A stretch of 64,000 bases of DNA from JAGQOZ01 sp041399205 (GTDB taxonomy: Bacteria; Planctomycetota; Planctomycetia; Pirellulales; Pirellulaceae), in the NCBI GenBank assembly GCA_041399205.1, contig JAWKTK010000004.1:516647-580646 (forward strand), read 5' to 3'. A model generated the notes under the pieces. That model saw only the letters and a list, made by a program, of their open reading frames with translations, made no database searches and was not told the origin of the DNA. Below, in pieces: positions 35,731 to 44,028 of the stretch (positions within the stretch are counted from its first letter, which is position 1; each line of letters starts with the position of its first letter). Position numbers and translations under genes: made by a program.

Positions 35731-37143
35731 CTATTCTGGCGTGGTTGCAGTGAGTGTAATGAGTTTCATGATGACTTTGTCATAAACCACAAAGGCTGCG
35801 ACCAAGAAAATGGCAATCGAACTGAGCCACAATGCCACGTCGTACAGGAACGACGGCCGAAGTCGCGCGTCGGCTTGGAAGTAGCGAAAATAGATGGCTG
35901 CAAAGACCACAATCAACAGAATAACCACGGTCGCCAACCCACCAATGATTACCATCATCGCCGGTTCGCCAATGAACAGAAAGAGAACGGCCCAGGCGAA
36001 AGGGATAATCCAAGCGGCGATGCTGATCGCTTTGCGACGAGCGGCGACTTCGTGAAAATCGAATAATCCAATGCGGCCGAACGCATCGGAAAACAGCCGA
36101 GACCACGCGGCTAGGGCGGCCAACAATGTCGAATATAACACCACAATCGCTCCGGCAATGAACATCGGTTTCGCCCAAGGTCGTTGCAATGTGTCGGTGT
36201 ACATGTTACCCAAAATGTTGACCAAGTCCTCGCCCTCGGGGATCAGTGACTGGCGATGCAAGACCGCAGCGCCTAACAAGTAAAACATGACGGTCATGGC
36301 GGTGTATGCCACCATGGCCAATGTGGCGTCCAGATACATGATGCGGATCCATCCTTTGGCTCGTCGCGCCCAATCGGCCGATTCGTTCTTGGGACCAGTG
36401 TATTTGGCGTACCCCTTTTCAATCAGCCAATAGTTGTACGCCATGATTTCGTCGCCACCGACGCCGGTAATCCCAAAAGCACCCATGGCCACCAGAATCA
36501 CTTTCCAGTCTGTCGGAATAGATGGTATCAAGCCCGACGTAAATTCGTCACCGGTAATGGCCATCGGCGTGCCTTGTAACGCAATCAATGATGCCAACGT
36601 GAATAGCGTGAACGCGCCGATCAGGACCAGCGAAATCTTTTCGATCAACAAGTAGTATCCCTGGAAGACCAGCAACGACACGGACGCTCCCAGAGCAAAC
36701 AGTCCAATCGCATACGCGGGCGATGTCTTCAGCGAAGGAAAGACTTCTGCGAACGCCAGCAACACCGTTCCCAGAATTCCGCTCACCTGCATCATCTTGG
36801 CAATCATCAAAACCAGCCAAGTCCAGATGGTCCAGTTTGCTTTGCCGATACGAGGTCCCGGCAGCGAATTGAACGAGGCCATGGTTGACTGGCCCGAACA
36901 AATCGCATGTTTGCCAAATTCCAGTTGCACGGCCACTTTGACAAAGCAGCTGAAGATAATGAACCACATCAAGGCAAAACCCGCTTTGGCTCCGGCCAGC
37001 GTCGTGGCAATCAGTTCGCCCGAACCAACAATCGACGCGGACAAGATAAAACCGGGGCCAACATATTTCAGACTACCCCAGATTGTCGTGGGCGGATCTA
37101 AAACATGGTCGTCGTGCAGCGAATAAGGATCAGACTTGGTCAT
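35731..37143 (-). CDS. Nramp-related divalent metal transporter lacking canonical metal motifs
   Basis: 470 residues with about eleven membrane helices; belongs to the Nramp (SLC11) superfamily. Helix 1 reads YVGPGFILSASIVGSGELIATT where classical Nramps have a DPGN motif that binds manganese or iron. Helix 6 reads AFGITGVGGDEIMAYNYW where classical members have a conserved Met/His. So the two hallmark metal-binding motifs are absent or replaced. Nramp-related transporters without them exist and some move magnesium; the substrate here is open. The start ATG at 37143 is chosen on helix spacing. It is divergent from the BlaI/M56 pair across an 825-base repeat region. Confidence 0.85.
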   Translation of the reverse strand: MTKSDPYSLHDDHVLDPPTTIWGSLKYVGPGFILSASIVGSGELIATTLAGAKAGFALMWFIIFSCFVKVAVQLEFGKHAICSGQSTMASFNSLPGPRIGKANWTIWTWLVLMIAKMMQVSGILGTVLLAFAEVFPSLKTSPAYAIGLFALGASVSLLVFQGYYLLIEKISLVLIGAFTLFTLASLIALQGTPMAITGDEFTSGLIPSIPTDWKVILVAMGAFGITGVGGDEIMAYNYWLIEKGYAKYTGPKNESADWARRAKGWIRIMYLDATLAMVAYTAMTVMFYLLGAAVLHRQSLIPEGEDLVNILGNMYTDTLQRPWAKPMFIAGAIVVLYSTLLAALAAWSRLFSDAFGRIGLFDFHEVAARRKAISIAAWIIPFAWAVLFLFIGEPAMMVIIGGLATVVILLIVVFAAIYFRYFQADARLRPSFLYDVALWLSSIAIFLVAAFVVYDKVIMKLITLTATTPE

Positions 37144-37270
37144 CAGGTTGGCTCGGTGGGTTGGTAGGTTCGAACGAGGGTTCCCCATCATACCGAAAAA
37201 AATGGCCGGCGTGGTGTGCATTTCGAAATTGCGAATTCCGCCAGTCTAAGTATCGCGGGAAGACCAAATC

Positions 37271-37822
37271 TTGACCTTGGTAATGGACGAGGTGACGAGT
37301 CCCTGCTTGAGCTTGGTAGTGGACGAGGTGACGAGTCCCTGCACACCGGACTCGTAACCTCGTCCATTACGGTTTTCTTCGTCACTTCGTCCAAGACGAC
37401 TTGAACTTGGTAATGGACGAGGTGACGAGTCCCTGCTTGAGCTTGGTAATGGACGAGGTGACAAGTTCCTGCACACCGGACTCGTAACCTCGTCCATTAC
37501 GGTTTTCTTCGTCACTCCGTCCAAGACGACTTGAACTTGGTAATGGACGAGGTGACGAGTCCCTGCTTGAATTTGGTAGTGGACGAGGTGACGAGTCCCG
37601 GCTTGAGCTTGGTAGTGGACGAGGTGACAAGTTCCTGCACACCGGACTCGTAACCTCGTCCACTACGGTTTTCTTCGACACTCCGTCCAAGACGACTTGA
37701 ATTTGGTAGTGGGCGAGGTGACGAGTCCCTGCTTGAGCTTGGTAATGGACGAGGCGACGAGTCCCTACACACCGGACTTGTCGCCTCGTCCATTACGGTT
37801 TTCGTCGTCGCCTCGTCCGAGA
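37271..37822. repeat. higher-order tandem/inverted repeat, 130-bp units of 36-bp subunits
   Basis: Four units start at 37271, 37401, 37531 and 37697. Units 1 and 2 are each exactly 130 bases: two copies of a 36-base subunit (TTGAxCTTGGTARTGGACG..., ending CCCTGC) plus a 58-base tail. Unit 3 is 166 bases, that is 130 plus one extra subunit. Unit 4 is about 126 and more diverged (GAGGCGACGAG). The tail begins with the reverse complement of the subunit core (GGACTCGTAACCTCGTCC against GGACGAGGTGACGAGTCC), so every unit can fold as a long hairpin with a loop near CTGCACACC. Paired changes (AATGG with CATTAC, AGTGG with CACTAC) appear in units 1-3. Not CRISPR: no unique spacers. Confidence 0.9.
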
Positions 37823-37843
37823 CGCCATTCGCAGCGAATGGCG
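37823..37843. repeat. 9-bp perfect hairpin
   Basis: CGCCATTCG (37823-37831), loop CAG, CGAATGGCG (37835-37843). Placed at the end of the repeat array, about 40 bases before the BlaI promoter; may insulate that promoter from transcription through the array. Confidence 0.6.
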
Positions 37844-37881
37844 CGAAAACTGGTTCGCTGGAGCGAGTTCCATTTCATGAC

Positions 37882-37919
37882 TTGACTTTGCCTATAGTTG
37901 TCGGTAGTATACTGCCGAC
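37882..37919 (+). promoter_or_regulatory. promoter with BlaI-type operator over the -10 box
   Basis: TTGACT (37882-37887) and TAGTAT (37905-37910) are separated by 17 bases. A 20-base near-perfect palindrome, GTCGGTAGTATACTGCCGAC (37900-37919, one mismatch per half), covers the -10 box; the centre AGTATACT resembles the TAC-rich dyads bound by BlaI/MecI repressors. The gene 50 bases downstream encodes a BlaI-family protein, so negative autoregulation is the natural reading. Confidence 0.7.
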
Positions 37920-37968
37920 GCATGTAGGTAGTGCAGGTGACCGGTTGTATTCAGGAGCCAAATGAAAA

Positions 37969-38367
37969 ATGAGTGCTAAGAAAAAATTGCCGGCGTTGAC
38001 CGAGCCGCAGTTGGAGATCATGGACGTCTTGTGGGAGCAAGGCAAGGGAACGGTGGCATCAGTGTGGAATGCCATTCGAAGCCGTCGCCCTGTCGCTCGG
38101 AATACCGTGCAGACCACGCTGGTTCGCATGGAAGAAAAAGGTTACTTGCGGCACAAGGAAGAAGGAAACGCGTTTGTGTATTATCCCACCAGCAAACGAG
38201 AAACCGTGTTGGGCGGCATGCTGCAAGGCCTGGTGGATACGGCGTTTTCTGGTTCCACCGCAGGCTTGGTGCTGACACTGTTGGACAAGCAAGATCTGTC
38301 GGACGACGATGTCGCCAGAATTCAAGCCATGTTGGACGACCACAAACAGAGAAACAAGAAAGGGTAG
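37969..38367 (+). CDS. BlaI/MecI/CopY family transcriptional repressor
   Basis: 132 residues. A winged helix-turn-helix (LTEPQLEIMDVLWEQGKGTVASVWNAI, then NTVQTTLVRMEEKGYLRHKEEGNAFVYYP) and a C-terminal helical dimer region where BlaI is cleaved by its BlaR1 partner. AGGAG stands eleven bases before the ATG. It is followed four bases later by the M56 gene, so repressor and protease are one operon. In the known systems the membrane protease senses a signal and causes loss of the repressor from its operator, here probably the dyad at 37900-37919. Confidence 0.93.
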   Translation: MSAKKKLPALTEPQLEIMDVLWEQGKGTVASVWNAIRSRRPVARNTVQTTLVRMEEKGYLRHKEEGNAFVYYPTSKRETVLGGMLQGLVDTAFSGSTAGLVLTLLDKQDLSDDDVARIQAMLDDHKQRNKKG

Positions 38368-38371
38368 TGCC

Positions 38372-41308
38372 ATGAACACCACGTTTTCGTTCCTGCTTTT
38401 CGTATCGGTGCTTGCTGGTTTGCTAATCGGACCGCTCTGGCTAACACAGCGCTGGCTACAGCGACAGATTGCGGCAAACTACTTTCTACATTTGACGATC
38501 ACGTATCTTTTGTTGTTGATGCCACTGCTGTGGTGGTGGCCGGCGCAACAGAGCGTTCGAACACAAGCCGAAGTCGCTGCGTCTCAAGTTTCAGAAACCA
38601 ACAAAGCGAATCGTGATTTGGACGCCGTTGCAAACGTACCGACCGAATTCGTGGCGAACGAACTACCAACGGCCGACTCGGAGTCTTCTGCAGCCTTCCA
38701 ATTGTCGTCCGCAGCGCCTTCGTTTGCGACGCTTAGCGAAGCCAATTCGCGAGAGGCCACTAAGTCGACAGATGGAATCGCATCCGCAAAAGTAGACAAC
38801 GCCGGTTCGCCCCATGCGATTGAGCTTTCCATTTCGCGGATGTTACAGAATTGCGAACGTGCCCCGGTGGGACGCTACTTGTGGCTGGCATGGCTGATCG
38901 GCATAGTGTTGTCGCTAGTGCGGTTGGCGATGGGGTTGTTGCGCTGTCGGCAACTGGTCCAACGCTGTCGTCCAAACGTCGACGCAGGTTGGCATCAGAC
39001 GGCAGAAACGGTTGCGCAGCGGCTGAAAATGACCAAGCTTCCCGTTTTGTGTTATTCGAACGAAGTCGGTTCGCCCGTAGTGTTGCGATGGCCCAAGCCC
39101 GTGGTGTTGCTGCCCGAATCGATGTCAACGGCCAATGCCTCCGAACGCATGGCCACGTTGCTACACGAATTCGCGCATCTGCGATACCGACATCACTGGC
39201 ATCACATGGCCGCTGGATGTTTGCAGACGCTTTACTGGTTTCATCCGTTCGTGCATTGGTTGCAGAACAGCTTGGCTGCAGCCATGGAGGAATGGACGGA
39301 CAACGTGGCACTCGATTCCATTTCCGCGAACGACTACGCTCAATCATTGCTGAACGTGGCCGTGCATCGTCGGCGAACGGCGTTGCCGCTGGCATGTGGT
39401 ATGCTTGACGGACGAATGGATCTGGAAAAACGGATTGCTCGGCTATTGAACCACGGTCGAAATACATCTTACCGACTGAATCGTCGCCTGCTGACATTTG
39501 GCTGCGTGACCGCGTTCGGTATCAGTTGGGCCGCGACACTGCTGGCCGCAGCGATGCAAACTGCGCCCTCGAGCGAATCAGTGTCAACCTCGTTTGCGGA
39601 CTGGGAGCGATCGCCGGGAAACGAACAAGAAAAAGACGACGCATCTTCTTTGCCGAACCAAGATAATTCGACGGTATTGGCCGATTTTTTGCCGGACGCC
39701 ACTCGAGCGTTTGTGGAATTTCGCCACATACCCGAAAAAATGCCGTCGCCAACGAATCGAGGCGAAATGATTTCTCGTTCCGCCTGGATCAAATCACAAG
39801 TTCACCGTTACTTGGGCGTACCTTACGGCGAACTAGCCGGCACGTTGGAACAAACGTTTGACGTAATGGTGGAACAGACGCAAGGCCGCATTTGCGTGGC
39901 GGTCGTGGATAGTGCTCGCCAGAAGAACCTTGCGGGTCAGAAATGTCTGGCGTTTGTGAGTGATGCATACAGCGAGCAGGCTGCCGGCGAACTTTGGCAA
40001 GAGATGCTGGCCGTGGCCAAACCAGCAGTACAGGGGATGGCGAGTGAAATTCGTGGACCGGTCCTGATGTGGTCGTACCACCCGACTCATTTCTCTATCG
40101 ATTCGATATTGCCAGCCCAGAGACTACGCACGGCGCGTATGTTTGGCCAGGCGATTACCAAGGCCGACGAGCCGACCCTGGTTTGGTATCGAGATGCCAA
40201 ATGGCTGTCATCGCGTGACAATAGTTTTGCATTCCAGCACTTGCTTGGCCTTCTGTTTCGCGTCAATGGTAACGTGGATCCTCGGTTTCCGTTTAAGGAA
40301 TTGGCAAGTACCTGCGGTAGTGTCCAGTTTCCTTTAGATGGTCCAGAGAGTTTGACATATCGGACACTCGTAGAACTGCAGCAATCGCAGCGGATGTCGA
40401 CGAGACCACCAGGAGTTCTAATAATGTCGCAATTCGAGAACATGAATTTGAACGTAGTACCGGATTGGGTGCCAAGAAATGCAACGTTCTATGCGTCGTT
40501 TGGTTGGGACCTCGGTCAATTGGATTCATTACTCGACGCTCTCGTGAAAATATCAAATTTCACTGAAAGCGTCTTAGAATCGATTCGAGACGATCCAAAC
40601 GGTCCTGGCGTTGACCTGAGGAACGATTTCTTCCCCAAGATTGGTAAACAGTGGCATGCGTTTACGATTGCGAACTCAGAATCTACAGACAAAACTTCGG
40701 CGGTCTTGGCGGTTAATGTCTCGGATGAAGACGCTGTCAAGTCGGTGCTCGAACGGCTCTTTAAAAACGATTCTGAATGTCGGCGATTCGAGTCTATGGA
40801 CTGCGTCTTTTGGGAACTCGCGGGAAACGATGCTTCGAATATCCCAGTCACGTGCCTGACGGTTGCTCACGGCCATCTGTTCGTAGCCGATTGTCCTGGC
40901 GAAATGTTGGCCGACGTGATTTCGGCCAAGCATGCGAACGATCGTTTGGCGTCGAGTAATATCGTTCGGCAGTTGGAGCAAGTGTTGCCGACGAAGCCGC
41001 TCGCGATTCGTTCGTTTGCCAGTACGGGAGACGGCTTGCAGCCTCCATTTCGCATCGGAGGCGACGCGGAGGTTCGACTGCAATCGAGCGTATTGACGCC
41101 GACCGCTGCTCCGACGGTTACGTCAAGCGTGTCTTCGTTATTACCGGAAGCGTGGTGTGGTTTTCTTTGGCGGCCTTACTATGGCCAACCGGTAGCTCGC
41201 CCCGCAGCCGTTCCCGACGGGCCATCTGTGATGAGCGTGGAAACGATCGACGACGGCTGGTTGATTGAAGGTGCCGTGTTGCGAATGGATCCGAAGCCAA
41301 GCGAATAA
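38372..41308 (+). CDS. BlaR1-like M56 membrane metalloprotease with very large C-terminal domain
   Basis: 978 residues. Helices at the N-terminus (FSFLLFVSVLAGLLIGPLWL, YFLHLTITYLLLLMPLLWWW) and near 165-185, then the zinc protease site HEFAH at residues 265-269 in LLHEFAHLRYRHHWHHM, and a further helix near 380-395. This is the BlaR1/MecR1 protease module. The C-terminal 560 residues are exported and are not a penicillin-binding sensor: no SxxK/KTG set is visible. They read as two related alpha/beta domains (ADFLPDATRAFVEFRHIP... and VPDWVPRNATFYASFGWDLGQ...), a type frequent in planctomycete secreted proteins. The signal sensed is therefore unknown. It is the second gene of the operon with the BlaI-type repressor. 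Confidence 0.9.
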   Translation: MNTTFSFLLFVSVLAGLLIGPLWLTQRWLQRQIAANYFLHLTITYLLLLMPLLWWWPAQQSVRTQAEVAASQVSETNKANRDLDAVANVPTEFVANELPTADSESSAAFQLSSAAPSFATLSEANSREATKSTDGIASAKVDNAGSPHAIELSISRMLQNCERAPVGRYLWLAWLIGIVLSLVRLAMGLLRCRQLVQRCRPNVDAGWHQTAETVAQRLKMTKLPVLCYSNEVGSPVVLRWPKPVVLLPESMSTANASERMATLLHEFAHLRYRHHWHHMAAGCLQTLYWFHPFVHWLQNSLAAAMEEWTDNVALDSISANDYAQSLLNVAVHRRRTALPLACGMLDGRMDLEKRIARLLNHGRNTSYRLNRRLLTFGCVTAFGISWAATLLAAAMQTAPSSESVSTSFADWERSPGNEQEKDDASSLPNQDNSTVLADFLPDATRAFVEFRHIPEKMPSPTNRGEMISRSAWIKSQVHRYLGVPYGELAGTLEQTFDVMVEQTQGRICVAVVDSARQKNLAGQKCLAFVSDAYSEQAAGELWQEMLAVAKPAVQGMASEIRGPVLMWSYHPTHFSIDSILPAQRLRTARMFGQAITKADEPTLVWYRDAKWLSSRDNSFAFQHLLGLLFRVNGNVDPRFPFKELASTCGSVQFPLDGPESLTYRTLVELQQSQRMSTRPPGVLIMSQFENMNLNVVPDWVPRNATFYASFGWDLGQLDSLLDALVKISNFTESVLESIRDDPNGPGVDLRNDFFPKIGKQWHAFTIANSESTDKTSAVLAVNVSDEDAVKSVLERLFKNDSECRRFESMDCVFWELAGNDASNIPVTCLTVAHGHLFVADCPGEMLADVISAKHANDRLASSNIVRQLEQVLPTKPLAIRSFASTGDGLQPPFRIGGDAEVRLQSSVLTPTAAPTVTSSVSSLLPEAWCGFLWRPYYGQPVARPAAVPDGPSVMSVETIDDGWLIEGAVLRMDPKPSE

Positions 41309-41326
41309 CGTCGTCGCCTGCGGTCC

Positions 41327-41392
41327 TAGCCCGAAACGTAAGTGAGGGGAAAACGGAGTGTTTCTCTGGTCCCTCGGTGACGCGTCGGGCTA
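41327..41392. repeat. intergenic palindromic element (REP-like)
   Basis: TAGCCCGAAACGTAAGTGAGGG (41327-41348) is matched by an imperfect reverse complement, CCCTCGGTGACGCGTCGGGCTA (41371-41392). It is a 66-base stem-loop between convergent stops at 41308 and 41476. Elements starting TAGCCCG and ending CGGGCTA are familiar as dispersed intergenic palindromes in planctomycete genomes; only one copy is in this window. It may serve as a transcript end. Confidence 0.65.
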
Positions 41393-41475
41393 AGAAATTC
41401 ACCCCGAAAAAACGCGAATGCGCAACCTCAAAACCTGCGGCTGCCGGTTCAACGGTGGCACAACGACCAACGCGG

Positions 41476-42569
41476 CTATTGCGTTAACCAATTTTGGAAA
41501 TCGGCATTGTCGGTCAACCATTTTGCCCAGCGCTCATAGCCGCTGGACAACGGATGACTGGCGTCGCCGTATTCTTCGGATGGCAGTAATGGGCTGTCCA
41601 AGACGTTGATGCTTTTGTTCGTCAGGATCGAGATGGCCGATTGCTTACGATCTTGATAAACGGATCGACTCGCTGGTTCCAGCAAATGTTCGTTGAACGG
41701 CCCAGCCAAGACGATGACTCGGCATTGTTGCTTGGCTAAGAAGTCGACGGTTCGCAAAAACGACTGCCATTGCAGCGAATCGTCCAATTCGACCCACGGA
41801 AACGATTGTGGTTGAATGCCGGATTCAAACCAGGGAATCGGTTCGTGCCTCAATTCGGTTTTGGGCAAAGGCAACGCACGGTCGAACTGGTTCAGCGGAT
41901 TCTGATAAGGATGAGCAAGTGACCATGAATGAAGGTCTTTGGAATCAAAATAGCCAATCCGCAGATGCTTGACCCACTGGCGAAAGTTCCAACTGCGTTG
42001 AACGGCAATGCTCACTCGGTCTTCCAGAGTTGCTTTGTAGCTGGGGATTTCGCGAAACTGGGGCACCAACGTTTCATGATTGAATGACAACTGTTTGTCC
42101 ACGTTCAGGTCTCGTTCAGGCGAACTGGTCCACAGTAAATTTAAATGCAAAATCACCGGCTGGCCGCTTTGCCACGGCAAGACATTCTGCGCCAAGCTTT
42201 CGATGGCCAACGGGTGCATGCCGTTGATGCCTTGATTGGTAAACGAATTGGATCCGTGTGTTTGATTCAGGTAGGCAGATAGTGTTTGATTTGGGGAAAC
42301 GTATTCTCCCCAAATGACGGAATCGCCCAGCATGATGATTGGATTTTGTTCGACGGCGGCCAGTTGATGCTGCTTCGCCAGCCAATAGTCTTTGCTCATT
42401 TCAAACGGCAGTCGATAGTCGCAGTAAATGTGGGAAGACGCTCTGCCGCCTGCTCAAGCGCGAACTGCGTGACGGTTAGTACAACGATGGTGACCGCGAT
42501 CCATTGAGCAGATTTAGTCGAGGCACCGGTATCAACGGGGCGGTATGTTTTGTCCATTGCAGTGGCCAT
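41476..42569 (-). CDS. SGNH-type protein, possible glycan O-acetyltransferase partner, one frameshift
   Basis: 364 residues after repair. The start ATG at 42569 begins a short cytoplasmic tail and one helix (WIAVTIVVLTVTQFAL). The SGNH block-I signature is IIMLGDSVIWGEYV and block V has DASHPLSSGYERW, both carrying the expected Ser/Asp/His. A missing base near 42425-42429 (a T tract) separates the membrane anchor from the SGNH domain; adding one T gives LPTFYCDYRLPFEMSKDYW. It lies 12 bases after the MBOAT gene, as AlgJ/AlgX/PatB proteins do after AlgI/PatA, so it probably receives an acyl group from the MBOAT partner and transfers it to an extracellular polysaccharide. Confidence 0.82.
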
Positions 42570-42581
42570 GAGCGAAAATGT

Positions 42582-43958
42582 CTAAAACTGAAAGTAGATG
42601 AACGGCGTGTTCGCTTGACCGGGTGCGAACAAGAGGTACAAGATCATGGCCGCAAATAACGCGACTTTGACAGCCGAATAATCCAGAATTCGACTCCATG
42701 TCGATTCGAACACGATCTGGTAAATCCAAATGCTGCCGACCAAGCCGATGGCGAGCAAGGGAAATTGCGGGTCGGCAAAACCGGTGGTGACAATTCGATA
42801 CAGAATCAAGTTCGCATCGGAAACCGTGAGAGCTCGGAAATAAACCCACGCTACACAAACGACGACGAAGACGAATAGCGTTTTGATGAAGCGAGGAATC
42901 TTGGTTCGATAGAATTCAGTTCGTTCGAACGGACGCATCGTAACGGCCGCAATCCCGTGAATCAGTCCCCAAATAACAAACGTCCAGTTCGCTCCATGCC
43001 ACACGCCGGAAATCAGCATAGTCAGAAACAGATTGCGATACGTGCTGAATTGTCCGTGTCGATTGCCGCCCAACGGAATGTACACGTAGTCGCGGAACCA
43101 GGTGGACAAGCTGATGTGCCAACGCGACCAAAAGTTGCTAAAGCTATCGGCCAGATAGGGATGGTTGAAATTCATCATCAGATGAAAGCCCATGGCGCGC
43201 GCGATGCCTCGAGCCATATCCGTATAGCCACTGAAGTCAAAGTAGATTTGCCAGGCAAAGGCGAAGACCGCCAGCAGTAGGTGGAATGACGAATAGTTGT
43301 CAGGGACGTTGAAAATCGGTTCCGCATAGGCAGCCAGGTAATTCGACATGGCCAGTTTTTTGAACAGGCCCACTACGAACAACGATAGCCCGTCCGTGAT
43401 ATCCTGGATACGAATGGTGGGCTTCTTGGCCAGCTGAGGCAAAAGTTCGCTGGCTCGCTCAATGGGTCCTGCTACCAACTGTGGAAAGAATGCGACGAAT
43501 GTGGCGAATCGCAGGAAGCTTGGTTCGCGTTCCAAATGGCCTCGGTAATAGTCAATCGTGTAACTCATCGATTGAAACGTGAAGAACGAAATTCCGACGG
43601 GCAGCGTGGTGTCCCAGCTTGGCGCGGCGATTGAATAACCCGCTAGGTCAGCACATGTTCGAACCGTCTCAATGGCAAATTCGCGGTACTTGTAGAAGAA
43701 CAGCAGTCCCAGGTTGTTGAACAAACTGATGGTTAGCCACAGTGACTTGCGTTTGCTTTTCGACATGCACTGGACACACGCGTAGTCCAATAACGTGGAA
43801 TAGAAGATCAGGATCAAGTACCACGGATTCCACCAGCCGTAAAAAACGTAAGAGGCAATCAATAGCCATACGCCCCAGAACTTGGTGGGGCGTAGTGCCA
43901 GATAGCCGCCGTAGACGATCAGGAAGAAAAAGAGGAATGGCCATGAATGAAAGAACAT
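42582..43958 (-). CDS. MBOAT family O-acyltransferase (AlgI-like)
   Basis: 458 residues, about eleven membrane helices. Begins MFFHSWPFLFFFLIVYGGYLAL. Family motifs: LPVGISFFTFQSMSYTIDYYRG, FPQLVAGPIERA, WQIYFDFSGYTDMARGIA, NFNHPYLADSFSNFWSRWHISLSTWFRDYVYIPLGGNR, and the catalytic His in MLISGVWHGANWTFVIWGLIHG. These move acyl groups across the membrane for polysaccharide O-acetylation. With the SGNH gene downstream it forms a two-gene unit like algI/algJ. The PQQ gene upstream is 70 bases away on the same strand and may be co-transcribed. Confidence 0.94.
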   Translation of the reverse strand: MFFHSWPFLFFFLIVYGGYLALRPTKFWGVWLLIASYVFYGWWNPWYLILIFYSTLLDYACVQCMSKSKRKSLWLTISLFNNLGLLFFYKYREFAIETVRTCADLAGYSIAAPSWDTTLPVGISFFTFQSMSYTIDYYRGHLEREPSFLRFATFVAFFPQLVAGPIERASELLPQLAKKPTIRIQDITDGLSLFVVGLFKKLAMSNYLAAYAEPIFNVPDNYSSFHLLLAVFAFAWQIYFDFSGYTDMARGIARAMGFHLMMNFNHPYLADSFSNFWSRWHISLSTWFRDYVYIPLGGNRHGQFSTYRNLFLTMLISGVWHGANWTFVIWGLIHGIAAVTMRPFERTEFYRTKIPRFIKTLFVFVVVCVAWVYFRALTVSDANLILYRIVTTGFADPQFPLLAIGLVGSIWIYQIVFESTWSRILDYSAVKVALFAAMILYLLFAPGQANTPFIYFQF

Positions 43959-44028
43959 GGTGGGCAAGCCGGCGGGGTACGAACCGAGAGACCAAGGGCG
44001 AACAAGCGAACAAGAACGTGCTGTTGTT

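Larger units (their letters stand above)
37144..37968. other. 825-base divergent region with repeat array, hairpin and promoter/operator
   Basis: The largest non-coding stretch between two intact genes in the window. It contains, in order: about 125 bases of unremarkable leader for the transporter gene, the higher-order repeat (37271-37822), a palindromic hairpin (37823-37843) and the BlaI-type promoter/operator (37882-37919). Open frames through the repeats on the minus strand encode only low-complexity Ser/Arg/Pro repeats and are a product of the 36-base period (12 codons). Confidence 0.6.

Noticed and set aside
37188..37793. Minus-strand open frames of 60-100 codons through the repeats
   Set aside because: They encode only the repeat translated (Ser/Arg/Pro runs), appear in several frames because 36 is divisible by three, and lack ribosome sites.
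37271..37822. CRISPR-like array of regularly spaced repeats
   Set aside because: Subunits abut each other without unique spacers, the spacing follows a 36/130-bp hierarchy, and no cas genes are nearby.
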